Shown here: positions 42,563 through 52,779 of the stretch, piece by piece
Numbering within the stretch: the stretch's first letter is position 1
How the letters are laid out: every line of letters begins with the position of its first letter
NCBI RefSeq assembly: GCF_950097975.1
Contig: NZ_CATNHF010000002.1
Location: 1-64,000, forward strand
Reading direction: 5' to 3'
Source: Microbacterium sp. T2.11-28
Lineage (GTDB): Bacteria; Actinomycetota; Actinomycetes; Actinomycetales; Microbacteriaceae
Length of the DNA: 64,000 bases
The notes under the pieces: model-generated
Seen by the model: only the letters and a program-made list of their open reading frames with translations
Told to the model about the DNA's origin: nothing
Database searches by the model: none
Position numbers and translations under genes: made by a program

Positions 42563-43228
42563 ATGGACTACCCGGACGGTGCCGCACTGGCGGCCCTCGC
42601 GATTCTCGGCTTCTTCAGCTTCCTCATCGGCGTCGCCATCTACGTGGTGACCGCCTACTTCCTCATGAAGGTCTTCGACAAGGCCGGCGTGCAGGGCAAG
42701 TGGCGCGCCTGGGTGCCGATCTACAACTTCATGGTGTTCAGCAAGCTCGGCGACCTGAACCCCTGGCTCGTGCTCATCGCCGGCGGCGCTGCGATCGTGC
42801 TCTTCTGGGTGCCCGGTCTCAACGGCGTCCTCGGCCTCGCGATGCACGTCATCGCACTGCTCGCAGCGTGGCGGGTCGGCCTCAAGCTCCAGAAGGAAGC
42901 GGTGTGGGTCATCCTCTACTTCTTCCTGGCGCCCGTGTGGCTGGGCATCAACGCGTTCGACAAGTCGCGGTGGAACCTCAACGTTCCCGCCGCCCCCTGG
43001 GCCGGCAACGGGTTCCTCTCCGACACCACCACCTGGGCGGGGATCCCCAGCCAGGCGCCCGCCGGCGGATACCCGGCCAACCCCGTCACCGCGCCCGGCT
43101 ACGTCGCTCCGGCCGCGCCGTCCGCCGCTCCCACGCCGCCGCCGGCCGCTCCGTCCGCCGCGCCCGAGCCGCCGGTCGCCGAGCCGCCGACGACGGAGCC
43201 GCCGACGACGGAGCCGCCGAAGGCCTGA
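42563..43228 (+). CDS. DUF5684-type membrane protein with Pro-rich tail
   Basis: 221 residues from ATG 42563, with GGAAAGGA upstream. Four hydrophobic segments, including an LMKVFDKAGVQGKWRAWVPIYN loop typical of DUF5684 proteins. After about residue 140 the chain is Pro/Ala-rich and ends in exact PTTEPPTTEPP repeats, which may vary in number. Function unknown. Confidence 0.8.
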   Translation: MDYPDGAALAALAILGFFSFLIGVAIYVVTAYFLMKVFDKAGVQGKWRAWVPIYNFMVFSKLGDLNPWLVLIAGGAAIVLFWVPGLNGVLGLAMHVIALLAAWRVGLKLQKEAVWVILYFFLAPVWLGINAFDKSRWNLNVPAAPWAGNGFLSDTTTWAGIPSQAPAGGYPANPVTAPGYVAPAAPSAAPTPPPAAPSAAPEPPVAEPPTTEPPTTEPPKA

Positions 43229-43236
43229 GGACGGAT

Positions 43237-43278
43237 GACGCCATCCGGGCACGCATCGCAGCGCGCCCGGATGGCGTC
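43237..43278 (+). terminator. Perfect 14-bp hairpin after the DUF5684 gene
   Basis: GACGCCATCCGGGC (43237-43250) pairs fully with GCCCGGATGGCGTC (43265-43278) around a 14-base loop, 8 bases past the stop. No T run, as is common for high-GC actinobacterial terminators. Confidence 0.65.
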
Positions 43279-43372
43279 CTCCTGCCCGACGCGGCCCGGC
43301 CGTGGTCCGGGCGGCACAGGCCGGTCCACTAGAGTGTGACCACGTCCACCGACGACCAGGAAGGGTGGGATC

Positions 43373-44161
43373 GTGGCCGAATCCGCGACGCAGAGACACA
43401 CGGTCTCGCTGCCGGACGGCGCTCTGGAACTGTCCTGGGCCGAGGTCACCCATCGCGGTCGTCGCCGCGACGTCAATCAGGACGCCGTGCTGGCCCAGTA
43501 CCCCCTGTTCGTCGTCGCCGACGGCATGGGCGGCCACATCGGCGGCGAGATCGCGTCGTCGAGCACGATCACCCGGCTGCGCGCGGTGGCGGACAAGGGC
43601 ACGGTCAGCCCCAAGGCCATCGAGAAGGCCCTCGGCCGTGCGGTGGCCGACATCGACTCGCACCCCGAGGCGACCGACGAGGGAACCGGCACGACGGTCA
43701 CCGGCGTCTACCTCGACGACACGGGTGAGGAGCCCACCTGGGTCACCCTCAACATCGGCGACTCGCGCGTCTATCTGTTCCGCGACGAGAGCCTCGCGCA
43801 GATCACGACGGACCACTCGGTGGTGCAGGAGCTCATCTCCGCGGGCCGGCTGAGCCCCGAGGAGGCCGAGAACCACCCCTACGGCAACGTGATCACGCGC
43901 GCCGTCGGGCCCTCCGACGGCGTGGCTCCCGACTACGTGCGCCTCGAGGTCGTCGACGGCGACCGGTTCGTCGTCTGCAGTGACGGGCTCACCAAGGAGC
44001 TGACCGACTACGGCATCCTGCACTTCCTCCTGCAGCACGACGACCCCACCGAGGCCGTCGACGCGATGCTGGAGGCCGCTCTGGAGAACGGCGGTCGCGA
44101 CAACATCACGATCATCGTGCTGAACGTGTCGCGCACCGGCTCCTCCCCGCTCGAGGACTGA
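43373..44161 (+). CDS. PP2C-type serine/threonine protein phosphatase
   Basis: 262 residues from GTG 43373. Metal-dependent phosphatase: R-x-x-N-Q-D start motif RRRDVNQDAV, DGMGGHIGGEIAS, GTGTTVTGV, IGDSRVYLF, SDGLTKEL and the final GGRDNITIIVL, so all PP2C metal-binding Asp residues are present. There is no membrane segment, unlike PstP. Followed 66 bases later by the EccC-like ATPase; a regulatory link is possible but unproven. Confidence 0.93.
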   Translation: MAESATQRHTVSLPDGALELSWAEVTHRGRRRDVNQDAVLAQYPLFVVADGMGGHIGGEIASSSTITRLRAVADKGTVSPKAIEKALGRAVADIDSHPEATDEGTGTTVTGVYLDDTGEEPTWVTLNIGDSRVYLFRDESLAQITTDHSVVQELISAGRLSPEEAENHPYGNVITRAVGPSDGVAPDYVRLEVVDGDRFVVCSDGLTKELTDYGILHFLLQHDDPTEAVDAMLEAALENGGRDNITIIVLNVSRTGSSPLED

Positions 44162-44227
44162 GCGCTCCTCTCCACCGGACGGCACCGGAAGCCTCCGCGC
44201 AGCGATGATCTCCGCTCGACTGGGGCG

Positions 44228-46963
44228 GTGACCACCGCACCCGACGAACCCCTTCGGCTCCCCTCCGCGCCCGCTGAGCCGGTGCGTCCCGGCTTTCCCC
44301 TGCTGTCGTCGCTCGCACCCGTGCTGGGCGCCGGGCTGCTGTGGGCGGTGACGGGGTCGACGGCCATGCTGTGGTTCGCGCTGCTCGGGCCGGTGCTGGC
44401 GCTCGCGGGGCTGCTCGACGGCCGTCGCGGATCCCGGCGTGCCGCGCGGCGGGAGCGGGCGGCGCACGCGCAGAGACTCGCGGCGATCCGCGCGGAGGTG
44501 GCGGCCCGGCACGACCGCGAGCGGGCGGCGCTGTGGGTGCGACATCCCGATGTCGCGGCGCACGCGGCGCGGCCCGAGGAGATCTGGAGGCCGGTGCCCG
44601 AGCGCGTCCGGAGCCTCGTCGTCGGCCGCGGTGAGGCGACGAGCGCGGTGCGGGTCGAGGGTGGCGACGGCGGCGACGCCGTGAGGGCACTGCGCGCAGC
44701 GGCGCGCGTCCTCGCACGCGCTCCCGTCACCGTGCCGCTGGATGAGGGGGTGGCGGTGGTCGGGCCGCCCGTGCTTGCCCGGGCGGTCGCGCGCGGCCTC
44801 CTCCTGCAGGCGTGTCTGAACCTTCCTCCGGGAGAACTGCGCGTGATCACCGCGGACGACGGCTGGGCCGCGGTGCTGCCGCACCGCCGCAGCACCGGAA
44901 GGCGCCTCCTGCGCCTGTCGGAGCCCGGCGAACGGAGCGAGCGCGATGACGGCGTCGTGATCGCCGTCGTCGCCGAGGGGGACCCGCCGCCACCGCGCTG
45001 CGGCGTCGTGCTGTCGCTCGTGGGGCCCGCGCGCGCCCGCGTCGATCACGGTGACGTCAGCCGCGAGGTGGAGATCGAGCCGGTCTCGCGCGATCGGGCG
45101 CGGGAGCTGGCGGCGATCCTGGCAGATCGCGCTCGCGCGCTGCGCGGCGCCGCCGACCAGCCCGCACCGCCGCTCGCGCAGCTGCTCGTCGCGGCGCCGC
45201 GACCACGGCCGGGCGGCCTTCCGGCGGTGGTGGGCACGCGCGCGGGCGAGCCCGTCGTCATCGACCTGATCGCCGACGGGCCGCATGCGGTCGTCATCGG
45301 CGTGACGGGGTCCGGCAAGAGCGAGCTGCTGATCTCCTGGGTGGTCGCCCTGGCGGCGGTGCACACGCCGCAGCAGGTCTCCTTCCTGCTCGTGGACTTC
45401 AAGGGCGGGCGCGCCTTCGACCCGCTCGCGCGGCTGCCGCACGTCACCGGCGTGCTGACCGATCTCGACGAGACCGCTGCCGTCCGGGCGATCGAGAGCC
45501 TGCGCGCCGAGCTGCGTCACCGTGAGCGCGTGCTCGCCGCGGCCGCGGTCCGCGACGTCGAGGAGGCCGGCGGCACGCTGTCGCGCCTGATCGTCGTGGT
45601 CGACGAGTATGCGGCCCTCGTCGCCTCGCACCCGGCGCTCCACGAGCTCTTCGGCGACATCGCGGCGCGAGGACGCGCGCTCGGCGTCCACCTCGTCCTG
45701 GCCTCGCAGCGCGCGGCGGGGGCGTTCCGCGAGGCGGTGCTGGCGAACGCCCCGCTGCGGCTGGCGCTGCGCGTCACCGACGCCTCCGACTCGCGGGCGG
45801 TGATCGGCACCGACGAGGCCGCCGCGCTGTCGGGGCGGGTCGAGGACCGCGGGGTCTGCCTCGTCCGGAGGCCGGTCGACGCCGCTGCCCGGGCGCTGCG
45901 GGTCTCCCGATGCGCTCCGGCGGACATCGAGGGACTCGAGACGATCTCGCATCCGCCCGCGCGCAGGCCGTGGCTGGAGCCGCTGCCGGCCGTCATCGGC
46001 CTCCGCGAGGTGGAGCGCCGACCGGGCGAGCTGATCCTCGGCGTCACCGACGAGCCCGAGCACCAGCGGCAGCGCCCGCTCGCGCTGCCCGCGGACGAAC
46101 CCGGGCTGGTGGTGCTGGGAGCCTCCGGCAGCGGCCGCACGAGCGCGCTGCGCGCCCTCGCGCGACAGGCGGGCGCCGTCCTCACGATCCCCGCCGATCC
46201 CGAGCGCGGATGGGATGCGACCGAAGCCGCGGAGGGTGTGGCCCGCGGCGCCCTGGTCGTCGCCGACGACCTGGATCTGCTGCTGGCCCGCCTCGGTCCC
46301 GACCACGGAGCCGTCGTCAGGGAGCGGATCGAACGGCTCGCACGCGAGGCCCGTGGACGCGGGGTGCAGGTGGTGGTCTCGGCGCAGCGTCCGGGCGGCG
46401 CCGTCGCGCGGATCGTGGAGGCGATCCCGCGGCGACTGCTCCTGTCGCATGCCTCGCGAAGCGACCACCTCGCCGCGGGAGGTGCGCCCGGCGACCCCGC
46501 GCGGCTCCCGCCCGGACGGGGGAGGTGCGACGGCATCCTCGTCCAGGGGCTGTGGACCGAGCCGGACGGCGAGGGTGCCGCCGCGGAGGCCACCGCTGCG
46601 CAGCGCCCGTGGCGCCCCTCGCGCCTGCCGGTCGCCCTCGTCGCCCCCGCCGGCGCGCGGACCCGGTCGACGATCGAGAGCTGGGCGGCGGAGGGGCGCG
46701 AGGTGGTGACCGTGGACGACCCGTCGGCGGTGCCCGCCCCGGGCCGTGTGCTCTGGGGGACGCCGGAAGCCTGGCTCGGTCAGTGGCGTCTGCTCGCGCG
46801 CGCCCGCGCGGAAGGGCACCTGGTCATCGATGCGGCGTGCGCCGCGGAGTACCGGGCGATCACCGGCTCACCGGAGGTGCCCCCGTTCGCGCTGCCGCAG
46901 GCGGGCCGGGCCTGGCTGCGGGCGGGCGACGGCGCGGTCGCGCGCATCCTGCTGCCGTCGTGA
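44228..46963 (+). CDS. FtsK/SpoIIIE-domain ATPase resembling EccC of type VII secretion
   Basis: 911 residues from GTG 44228. Two membrane helices at about 20-60, a basic-rich stalk, then an FtsK/SpoIIIE motor with Walker A GVTGSGKS (358-365), [19 protein letters not shown] and Walker [12 protein letters not shown], followed by the SQRAAGAF sensor block. A second ATPase-like domain has GASGSGRT (631-638), where the Walker Lys is Arg, and a third, more degenerate part ends the chain. This tandem layout fits EccC, but no WXG100 substrates, EccB, EccD or EccE appear nearby. It converges on ald with only 5 bases between stops. Confidence 0.85.
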   Translation: MTTAPDEPLRLPSAPAEPVRPGFPLLSSLAPVLGAGLLWAVTGSTAMLWFALLGPVLALAGLLDGRRGSRRAARRERAAHAQRLAAIRAEVAARHDRERAALWVRHPDVAAHAARPEEIWRPVPERVRSLVVGRGEATSAVRVEGGDGGDAVRALRAAARVLARAPVTVPLDEGVAVVGPPVLARAVARGLLLQACLNLPPGELRVITADDGWAAVLPHRRSTGRRLLRLSEPGERSERDDGVVIAVVAEGDPPPPRCGVVLSLVGPARARVDHGDVSREVEIEPVSRDRARELAAILADRARALRGAADQPAPPLAQLLVAAPRPRPGGLPAVVGTRAGEPVVIDLIADGPHAVVIGVTGSGKSELLISWVVALAAVHTPQQVSFLLVDFKGGRAFDPLARLPHVTGVLTDLDETAAVRAIESLRAELRHRERVLAAAAVRDVEEAGGTLSRLIVVVDEYAALVASHPALHELFGDIAARGRALGVHLVLASQRAAGAFREAVLANAPLRLALRVTDASDSRAVIGTDEAAALSGRVEDRGVCLVRRPVDAAARALRVSRCAPADIEGLETISHPPARRPWLEPLPAVIGLREVERRPGELILGVTDEPEHQRQRPLALPADEPGLVVLGASGSGRTSALRALARQAGAVLTIPADPERGWDATEAAEGVARGALVVADDLDLLLARLGPDHGAVVRERIERLAREARGRGVQVVVSAQRPGGAVARIVEAIPRRLLLSHASRSDHLAAGGAPGDPARLPPGRGRCDGILVQGLWTEPDGEGAAAEATAAQRPWRPSRLPVALVAPAGARTRSTIESWAAEGREVVTVDDPSAVPAPGRVLWGTPEAWLGQWRLLARARAEGHLVIDAACAAEYRAITGSPEVPPFALPQAGRAWLRAGDGAVARILLPS

Positions 46964-46968
46964 CGGCC

Positions 46969-48087
46969 TCAGGCGACCAGCACGTCGGCGAGCGGCGTCG
47001 ACGCCATCGCGTGCGCTTCGGCCACGCCGGCGTTCACGACCGCGCCACCGGTCGTGTTCAGGCCCGCCGCCAGTGCGGGATCGGCCGCGAGCGCGCGCTC
47101 CCAGCCGAGCGAGGCGATCCGCCGGACGTAGGGCAGGGTCGCGTTGGTGAGCGCAGACGTCGACGTGTTCGGTACGGCGCCCGGCATGTTCGCGACGCAG
47201 TAGAAGACGCTCCCGTGCACCTCGAAGGTGGGGTCGGCGTGGGTGGTCGGCCGCGTGTCCTCGAAGCAGCCGCCCTGGTCGACGGCGATGTCCACCAGCA
47301 CCGATCCCGGCCGCATCCGGCTGACCATGTCGTTGGTCACCAGCTTGGGCGCTTTCGCCCCCGGGATCAGCACCGACCCGATGACGAGGTCACTGTTCAC
47401 CACCGCGCGGTCGAGGTCGAGCGGATTCGACGATGCCGTCTTGACGCGGCCCTGGAAGTGGTCGTCGAGGAAGCGGAGCCGCTGGATGTTCGTGTCGAAG
47501 ATCGTGACGTCCGCGCCGAGCCCCGCTGCGATCACGGCTGCGTTCGCCCCCGCGACACCGCCTCCGATGACGGTGACGGTGGCCGGACGCGTGCCCGGAA
47601 CGCCGGACATCAGCAGACCGAGGCCTCCGGCCGAGCGCATCAGCGTGGCCGCGCCCACCGTCGGCGCGAGCCTCCCCGCCACCTCGCTCATCGGCGCGAG
47701 CAGGGGGAGACCGCCGCCGACCTGCTGGACGGTCTCGTAGGCGATGGCGGTGACCCGGTCGGACACCAGGCGCTCGGTCAGCGGTCGATCGGCGGCGAGG
47801 TGCAGGTAGGTGAACAGCACCAGGTCGTCGCGGAAGTATCCGTACTCGGCGGCGATCGGCTCCTTGACCTTCAGCAGGAGCTCCGCCCGCGCCCACACCT
47901 CCGCGGCATCGTCGAGCAGGGTCGCGCCGGCGTCGGTGTACTCCGCATCGGACATCGACGACCCGAGACCGGCGCCGCGCTGCACGAACACCTCGTGCCC
48001 GGCGGCGGCGAGATCGTGCACCCCCGCGGGGGTGAGGGCGACGCGATACTCGTTGTTCTTGATCTCGGTGGGAACGCTGATCCTCAT
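46969..48087 (-). CDS. ald: Alanine dehydrogenase
   Basis: 372 residues, standard length. Interconverts alanine and pyruvate plus ammonium with NAD. Landmarks: [19 protein letters not shown] at the start, catalytic Lys in LLLKVKEP, His in [11 protein letters not shown] loop [12 protein letters not shown], and [27 protein letters not shown] precedes the ATG. It starts 31 bases after the asparaginase gene, probably one unit for amino-acid nitrogen release and recycling. Confidence 0.96.
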   Translation of the reverse strand: MRISVPTEIKNNEYRVALTPAGVHDLAAAGHEVFVQRGAGLGSSMSDAEYTDAGATLLDDAAEVWARAELLLKVKEPIAAEYGYFRDDLVLFTYLHLAADRPLTERLVSDRVTAIAYETVQQVGGGLPLLAPMSEVAGRLAPTVGAATLMRSAGGLGLLMSGVPGTRPATVTVIGGGVAGANAAVIAAGLGADVTIFDTNIQRLRFLDDHFQGRVKTASSNPLDLDRAVVNSDLVIGSVLIPGAKAPKLVTNDMVSRMRPGSVLVDIAVDQGGCFEDTRPTTHADPTFEVHGSVFYCVANMPGAVPNTSTSALTNATLPYVRRIASLGWERALAADPALAAGLNTTGGAVVNAGVAEAHAMASTPLADVLVA

Positions 48088-48118
48088 GGGGTTTCCTCTC
48101 CGCGCCCGGGTGGGGCTC

Positions 48119-49108
48119 CTAGACCGTCGGGCGGATCGCGCCGACTTCCCGTCCGCCGCCGAGGACCGGCAGCGGAAGCTGTGCCATCGTCGCGGCGACA
48201 TCCGCGGCGGCGAGGGCGCCGTGCTTCTCCAGCAGGGCGAGTGCGATCGCGGTCGCGGCGCGGCCGCTCCCGTCGAGCACCTTCAACGCGGTCGTGGTGC
48301 CGTCGGGGGCCACCATGACCGTCACGCCCTCGGCGCCGCCCTTCGCGAACACGCCCAGGCGCTCGATCGCGATGGTGTCGGGCCGTCCCGGGCCGTCGAT
48401 CGTCCAGGGGTTCTCCCGCACGGCGCGCACGAGCGTGCCCGCGGAGCGGTGCAGCGCGAACGGCGACCGCTCCGAGGCGGTGCCGATCCGGTGCAGGGCG
48501 CGCACGAGCGCGGTGAGGCTCATCCCGTACACCGGGGCGCCGCAGCCGTCGACGGCGGTGGCGCTGACGCGGGCGCCCGTCAGGCGCTCGACGACCTCGC
48601 GGATGTGCGCCTGGAGCGGGTGCGCCGGATCGAGGTAGCTCGCCGGATCCCAGCCGGCCGCCGTGCAGGCGAGCAGCATCGCGGCGTGCTTGCCCGAGCA
48701 GTTCATCCGCACGCGCGAGGGGCCCTCGCCCCGGCGCACGAGGTCGTCGCGGGTCGGAGCGTCGCCGGGCCAGGCCGGCGGGCACTGCAGCGCGGACTCG
48801 TCGAGCCTCGCGGCGTCGAGGATGTCGCGGACCACGGCCACGTGCCGGTCGGTGCCGGAGTGGCTCGCCGTGGCCAGTGCCAGGCGCTCGCCGTCGAGCG
48901 CGGCGCCCGCCGTCACGCAACCCAGTGCCTGCAGCGGCTTGAGGCTCGAGCGGGGGAGGATCGGGCTGTCGACGTCGCCGAGGCTCTCGAGGACGACCCC
49001 CTCGGGATCGAGGACGATCGCCGATCCGCTGTGGCGGGACTCGACGAAGCCGCTGCGCTCGACGACCGCCAGCTCGACGGCGGAGGACACGGTGAAGGTC
49101 TGCGTCAC
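48119..49108 (-). CDS. L-asparaginase II-type amidohydrolase (PF06089 family)
   Basis: 329 residues. Belongs to the Rhizobium etli-type asparaginase family, unrelated in fold to E. coli AnsA/AnsB. Seen: ESRHSGSAIV, the RSSLKPLQALGC block, ASHSGTDRHV, and NCSGKHAAML, which holds the likely catalytic Ser-Lys and metal-site Cys. It would hydrolyse asparagine to aspartate and ammonium in the cytoplasm. Upstream of ald on the same strand. Confidence 0.88.
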   Translation of the reverse strand: MTQTFTVSSAVELAVVERSGFVESRHSGSAIVLDPEGVVLESLGDVDSPILPRSSLKPLQALGCVTAGAALDGERLALATASHSGTDRHVAVVRDILDAARLDESALQCPPAWPGDAPTRDDLVRRGEGPSRVRMNCSGKHAAMLLACTAAGWDPASYLDPAHPLQAHIREVVERLTGARVSATAVDGCGAPVYGMSLTALVRALHRIGTASERSPFALHRSAGTLVRAVRENPWTIDGPGRPDTIAIERLGVFAKGGAEGVTVMVAPDGTTTALKVLDGSGRAATAIALALLEKHGALAAADVAATMAQLPLPVLGGGREVGAIRPTV

Positions 49109-49188
49109 GCGGCCAGCCTATCGTCGGAGGCGGCCGACGCCGTGGAGCCGACGGGCCCGTGGCCCGCGCGGGATGGCAGACTTGCGGG

Positions 49189-49662
49189 GTGATCGGAGAA
49201 CATCGCTATGCGCTGCGGGCCACCTGGACGGGAGACCGCGGCACCGGCACGAGCGGCTACCGCGACTACGACCGCTCGGTGACCCTCTCCGTCGACGGCA
49301 AGCCCGATGTGGCGGCGTCCAGCGACAAGCCGTTCCGGGGCGACCCGTCCAAGTGGAACCCGGAGGACCTGCTCCTCGGCGCGCTGTCGGAGTGTCACCT
49401 GCTGTCCTACCTGCACGCGTGCGTCGGCGCCGGCGTCGTCGTGGTCGCCTACACCGACGACGCCTCCGGCACGATGACCGAGGACGGCCGGGGCGGGGGC
49501 GCGTTCACCGAAGTGGTGCTCCGCCCGACGGTGACGATCGCGGACGAGTCGATGCGCGACGCGGCGACGGCCGCGCACGCGCAGGCGCGGGACTGGTGCT
49601 TCATCGCCAACAGCGTCAACTTCCCGGTGCGGCACGAGCCGACGATCCTCGTCGCCGGCTGA
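49189..49662 (+). CDS. OsmC-family protein
   Basis: 157 residues from GTG 49189. OsmC/Ohr fold hydroperoxide-reductase family. Substrate-side Cys in LSECHLLSYLHACV and the conserved WNPEDLLLGALSECH block are present, but the usual second redox Cys (VCP motif) is not: C165-type position reads FIANSVNFPV with DWCF before it, so thiol chemistry may differ from Ohr. The role in peroxide defence is inferred from family. Confidence 0.85.
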   Translation: MIGEHRYALRATWTGDRGTGTSGYRDYDRSVTLSVDGKPDVAASSDKPFRGDPSKWNPEDLLLGALSECHLLSYLHACVGAGVVVVAYTDDASGTMTEDGRGGGAFTEVVLRPTVTIADESMRDAATAAHAQARDWCFIANSVNFPVRHEPTILVAG

Positions 49663-49667
49663 GCGCG

Positions 49668-50447
49668 TCAGCGCCGCTCGTGCGGGAGCACCTGCCGCAG
49701 CCGCTCCACGGGGTTCTGTGCGGGAGCCTCGTTGTAGGCGCCGGCGAGCTCCTGACCCGACAGCGCGTGGATCGCGGCCATGATCTCGTCGGTGGCCTGC
49801 CGTCGCGCCCGCCCCGATGAGGCGGGTCCGAGGTGGGCGAGATCCAGCGGCTCGCCGTAGCGGATGACCATCCGCGGTGAGAACTTGGGCCATTTGGCGC
49901 CGACCGGCATGGCCTCGTTGGTGCCGATCAAACCGACGGGGACGACCTGCGCGCCGGTCTCGAGCGCCAGGAAGGCCACCCCCGTGCGTCCCTTGTAGAG
50001 GCGGCCGTCGAGCGAACGGGTTCCCTCGGGATACAGCGCGATCGCACGCCCGGACTGGAGGATGCGCCGCTGCTGGTCGAGGGCGTCCAGCGCCGCCTGG
50101 CCGGCGCCGCGCTGCACCGGGGTCGCGCCGATCGCCGTGAAGAACTGACGGCTGAACCAGCCCTTGAGCCCCTTGCCGTCGAAGTAGGAGGACTTGGCGA
50201 GGAAGTAGACCGGCCGCGGCGCGAACATCGGGATGACGAACGAGTCGATGAACGACAGGTGATTGCTGGCGAGGATGATCGGGCCCTTGCGGGGAACGTT
50301 CCTCACGCCCTCGATGCGCGGCCGGTAGACCATGCGCGCGAGCGGGGCGACGATCCAGCGTCCGACGAAGTAGGTGAAGCCGACGCCCGAGACGTCCTCG
50401 CTCTCGGGGGGAGCGGCCTCGGCCTCAGGCTTCTGCTCATCTGTCAC
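49668..50447 (-). CDS. plsC: 1-acylglycerol-3-phosphate acyltransferase (PlsC-like)
   Basis: 259 residues from GTG 50447; an ATG further out is in frame but adds residues unlike the family. Acylates lysophosphatidate to phosphatidate at the membrane. Acyltransferase blocks: NHLSFIDS (H-x4-D), the central GATPVQRG, FPEG-type YPEGTRS, and PVGLIGT. One N-terminal amphipathic/membrane helix. Converges with the OsmC gene. Confidence 0.92.
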   Translation of the reverse strand: MTDEQKPEAEAAPPESEDVSGVGFTYFVGRWIVAPLARMVYRPRIEGVRNVPRKGPIILASNHLSFIDSFVIPMFAPRPVYFLAKSSYFDGKGLKGWFSRQFFTAIGATPVQRGAGQAALDALDQQRRILQSGRAIALYPEGTRSLDGRLYKGRTGVAFLALETGAQVVPVGLIGTNEAMPVGAKWPKFSPRMVIRYGEPLDLAHLGPASSGRARRQATDEIMAAIHALSGQELAGAYNEAPAQNPVERLRQVLPHERR

Positions 50448-50563
50448 CAGTCGAGGGTACTCCCGATTCCATGCCGGCCCCGGCATGGCAGCTCTCACAG
50501 CCGGGACAGAAGAAAGTGCGACAGGATGGTCGGGTCCCCTTCCTGCCATCGTGAGGTCTTTCC

Positions 50564-51541
50564 GTGCGTCTGCGCCCGTTCGTCACCGTGTCCATCGCCG
50601 CCGCGTCGGCCGTTCTGCTGGCCGGGTGCTCCGGCCTGGGCGGCACGACGGCGTCGCCGACCCCCACCGGCACGGCGACGGCCGCCGTCGACCTGTGCGA
50701 CGCGATCGCCCCCTCGGGTGCGGCGTCGGAGTCGGTGTCGGTCGAGGGAGAGGTGGGCTCGGCGCCCACCATCAGCTTCGACGCGCCGCTCCAGGTCGAC
50801 GAGCTCCAGGCCACCGTCCTGCAGGAGGGCGACGGCGAGCCGACGCAGGCCGGCGACTACGTCCAGTACGCGCTGACCGCGTACGGCGCGGACGAGGGCG
50901 AGGAGCTGGTGACCCTCGGCTACGAGCCCGGTGAGCTCCTGCCGTCGCAGATCTCGTCGGACAGCCCGCTCGGTCAGATCCTGGGCTGCAACGCCCCGGG
51001 CAGCCGCGTCGTGGCGACCTTCCCGGCCACCCCGGCCACCGAGACCAGCGAGGCCATCGCTTCCGAGGTGTACGTGGTCGACCTGCTGTCGGTCGTCCCC
51101 ACGGCCGCGTGGGGCGAGCCGCAGGACCCGGCCCCGGGCCTGCCGGTCGTCACGCTCGCCGACGACGGCGCGCCCACGATCGAGATCCCGGACGCCGACC
51201 CGCCCACCGAGACGGAGGTCGCCACCCTCAAGGAGGGCGACGGCTACACCGTCCAGGACGGCGACTACGTGCTCATCCAGTACTCGGGCGTGCGCTGGTC
51301 GAACGGCGAGGTCTTCGACGAGACCTGGAACGGCAAGGCGCCCTACGCCGCGCAGACCACGGGCTTCGTCGAGGGGTTCCAGAAGGCGCTCGTCGGCTTC
51401 CCGGTCGGCTCGCAGGTGCTCGTCGTCATCCCCCCGGCCGAGGGCTACGGCGAGGGCGAGATCAACGAGAGCGACCTGAAGGGCGAGACCCTCGCGTTCG
51501 TCGTCGACATCCTGGGCGCCCAGCACGTCGAGACGGAGTGA
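50564..51541 (+). CDS. FKBP-type peptidyl-prolyl isomerase lipoprotein
   Basis: 325 residues from GTG 50564. A signal peptide with lipobox LLAGC (C22) marks a lipoprotein anchored outside the membrane, followed by a Thr/Pro/Ala linker. The last 110 residues form an FKBP domain (GDYVLIQYSGVRWSNGEVFD, GFVEGFQKALVGFPVGSQV, IPPAEGYGE); the middle part is a related but divergent domain (AGDYVQYALTAYGADEGE). It would help fold exported proteins. Confidence 0.9.
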   Translation: MRLRPFVTVSIAAASAVLLAGCSGLGGTTASPTPTGTATAAVDLCDAIAPSGAASESVSVEGEVGSAPTISFDAPLQVDELQATVLQEGDGEPTQAGDYVQYALTAYGADEGEELVTLGYEPGELLPSQISSDSPLGQILGCNAPGSRVVATFPATPATETSEAIASEVYVVDLLSVVPTAAWGEPQDPAPGLPVVTLADDGAPTIEIPDADPPTETEVATLKEGDGYTVQDGDYVLIQYSGVRWSNGEVFDETWNGKAPYAAQTTGFVEGFQKALVGFPVGSQVLVVIPPAEGYGEGEINESDLKGETLAFVVDILGAQHVETE

Positions 51542-51591
51542 GCGCGGAGCGCGAGGCGCCCCCGACAGGCGAAGGCCTCTAGGCTGACGCT

Positions 51592-52674
51592 ATGCGTCGC
51601 GTCGTGATCCTGGGTTCCACCGGTTCGATCGGAACCCAGGCCCTCGATGTGATCCGCTCGCGCCGCGACCGCTTCGAGGTCGTCGGTCTCGCCGCGGGCA
51701 GCGATCGCGCCGGGATGGCGGCGCAGGCGGCCGAGTTCGACGTCGCCGACACGGCGCTCGGCGCGGACGAGGCCGAGCAGCTGGTCCGCGACGTCGAGGC
51801 CGATGTCGTGCTCAACGGCATCACGGGATCGGTCGGGCTCGGCCCGACCCTGGCCGCCCTCGAAGGCGGCCGCACCCTCGCCCTCGCCAACAAGGAGTCA
51901 CTGATCGTCGGCGGCGACCTCGTCACCGCGCTCGCCGCACCCGGCCAGATCGTGCCCGTCGACTCCGAGCACTCGGCGATCGCCCAGGCGCTGCGCTCGG
52001 GCACGCCGGCGGAGGTGCGGCGACTCGTGCTGACGGCCTCCGGCGGCCCCTTCCGCGGTCGCTCCCGGGAGCAGCTGGCCGGCGTCACGCCCGCCGAGGC
52101 GCTCGCCCACCCGACCTGGGACATGGGACGGGTCGTGACCACGAACTCCTCGACGCTCGTGAACAAGGGGCTCGAGGTCATCGAGGCGCATCTGCTGTTC
52201 GGGGTGCCGTACGACGACATCGATGTGGTCGTGCATCCCCAGTCGATCGTCCACTCGATGGTCGAGTTCGACGACGGCTCCACGATCGCGCAGGCCTCCC
52301 CGCCCGACATGCGGCTCCCGATCTCGCTGGGAATCGACTGGCCGCACCGCGTCGCCGGGGTGGGCGCGCCGCTGGACTGGACGCGGGCGACGTCGTGGAC
52401 GTTCGAGCCTCTCGACGACGACGCGTTCCCTGCGGTCTCCCTCGCCAAGCGCGTCGGGCGCGCGGGCGGGACCTACCCGGCGGTGTTCAACGCCGCGAAC
52501 GAGCAGGCGGTCGACGCCTTCCACGACGGCGCACTGGACTACCTCGGCATCCTCGACGTCGTCGCCCGGGTGGTCGACCTGCACGAAGCGCCCGCGGCCC
52601 TGACGCGCGAGAGCCTCGTCGAGACGGAGCGGTGGGCACGGGCGGAGGCCGACCGGCTCATCGCTGCGCGCTGA
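51592..52674 (+). CDS. dxr: 1-deoxy-D-xylulose 5-phosphate reductoisomerase
   Basis: 360 residues. Second step of the non-mevalonate isoprenoid pathway (DXP to MEP, NADPH). N-terminal [14 protein letters not shown], the active-site [20 protein letters not shown] and [15 protein letters not shown] metal/substrate blocks are intact. Slightly shorter than E. coli Dxr (398) but complete. In related genomes rseP usually follows; here about 7 kb of other genes intervene. Confidence 0.97.
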   Translation: MRRVVILGSTGSIGTQALDVIRSRRDRFEVVGLAAGSDRAGMAAQAAEFDVADTALGADEAEQLVRDVEADVVLNGITGSVGLGPTLAALEGGRTLALANKESLIVGGDLVTALAAPGQIVPVDSEHSAIAQALRSGTPAEVRRLVLTASGGPFRGRSREQLAGVTPAEALAHPTWDMGRVVTTNSSTLVNKGLEVIEAHLLFGVPYDDIDVVVHPQSIVHSMVEFDDGSTIAQASPPDMRLPISLGIDWPHRVAGVGAPLDWTRATSWTFEPLDDDAFPAVSLAKRVGRAGGTYPAVFNAANEQAVDAFHDGALDYLGILDVVARVVDLHEAPAALTRESLVETERWARAEADRLIAAR

Positions 52675-52693
52675 TCGGGCACACGCGTGCATG

Positions 52694-52736
52694 CCGCTCG
52701 TCCCGCCCCTGGAAGCGGAAGGGGCGGGTCGAGCGG
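52694..52736. terminator. Hairpin between convergent dxr and pflA
   Basis: A 17-bp stem with one mismatch: CCGCTCGTCCCGCCCCT (52694-52710) against AGGGGCGGGTCGAGCGG (52720-52736), loop 9 bases. It suits a bidirectional terminator. Confidence 0.7.
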
Positions 52737-52779
52737 TCCAGCCGGCGCGAGAGGGCACCGGCGACCCGACTGACGGACG

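Noticed and set aside
42539-46819. A 1426-codon open frame on the minus strand
   Set aside because: It is the shadow of the PP2C and EccC-like genes; the product is Arg/Gly-rich without domains.
51592-52674. Truncated dxr
   Set aside because: 360 residues is shorter than E. coli Dxr, but all cofactor and metal motifs and a normal C-terminus are present.
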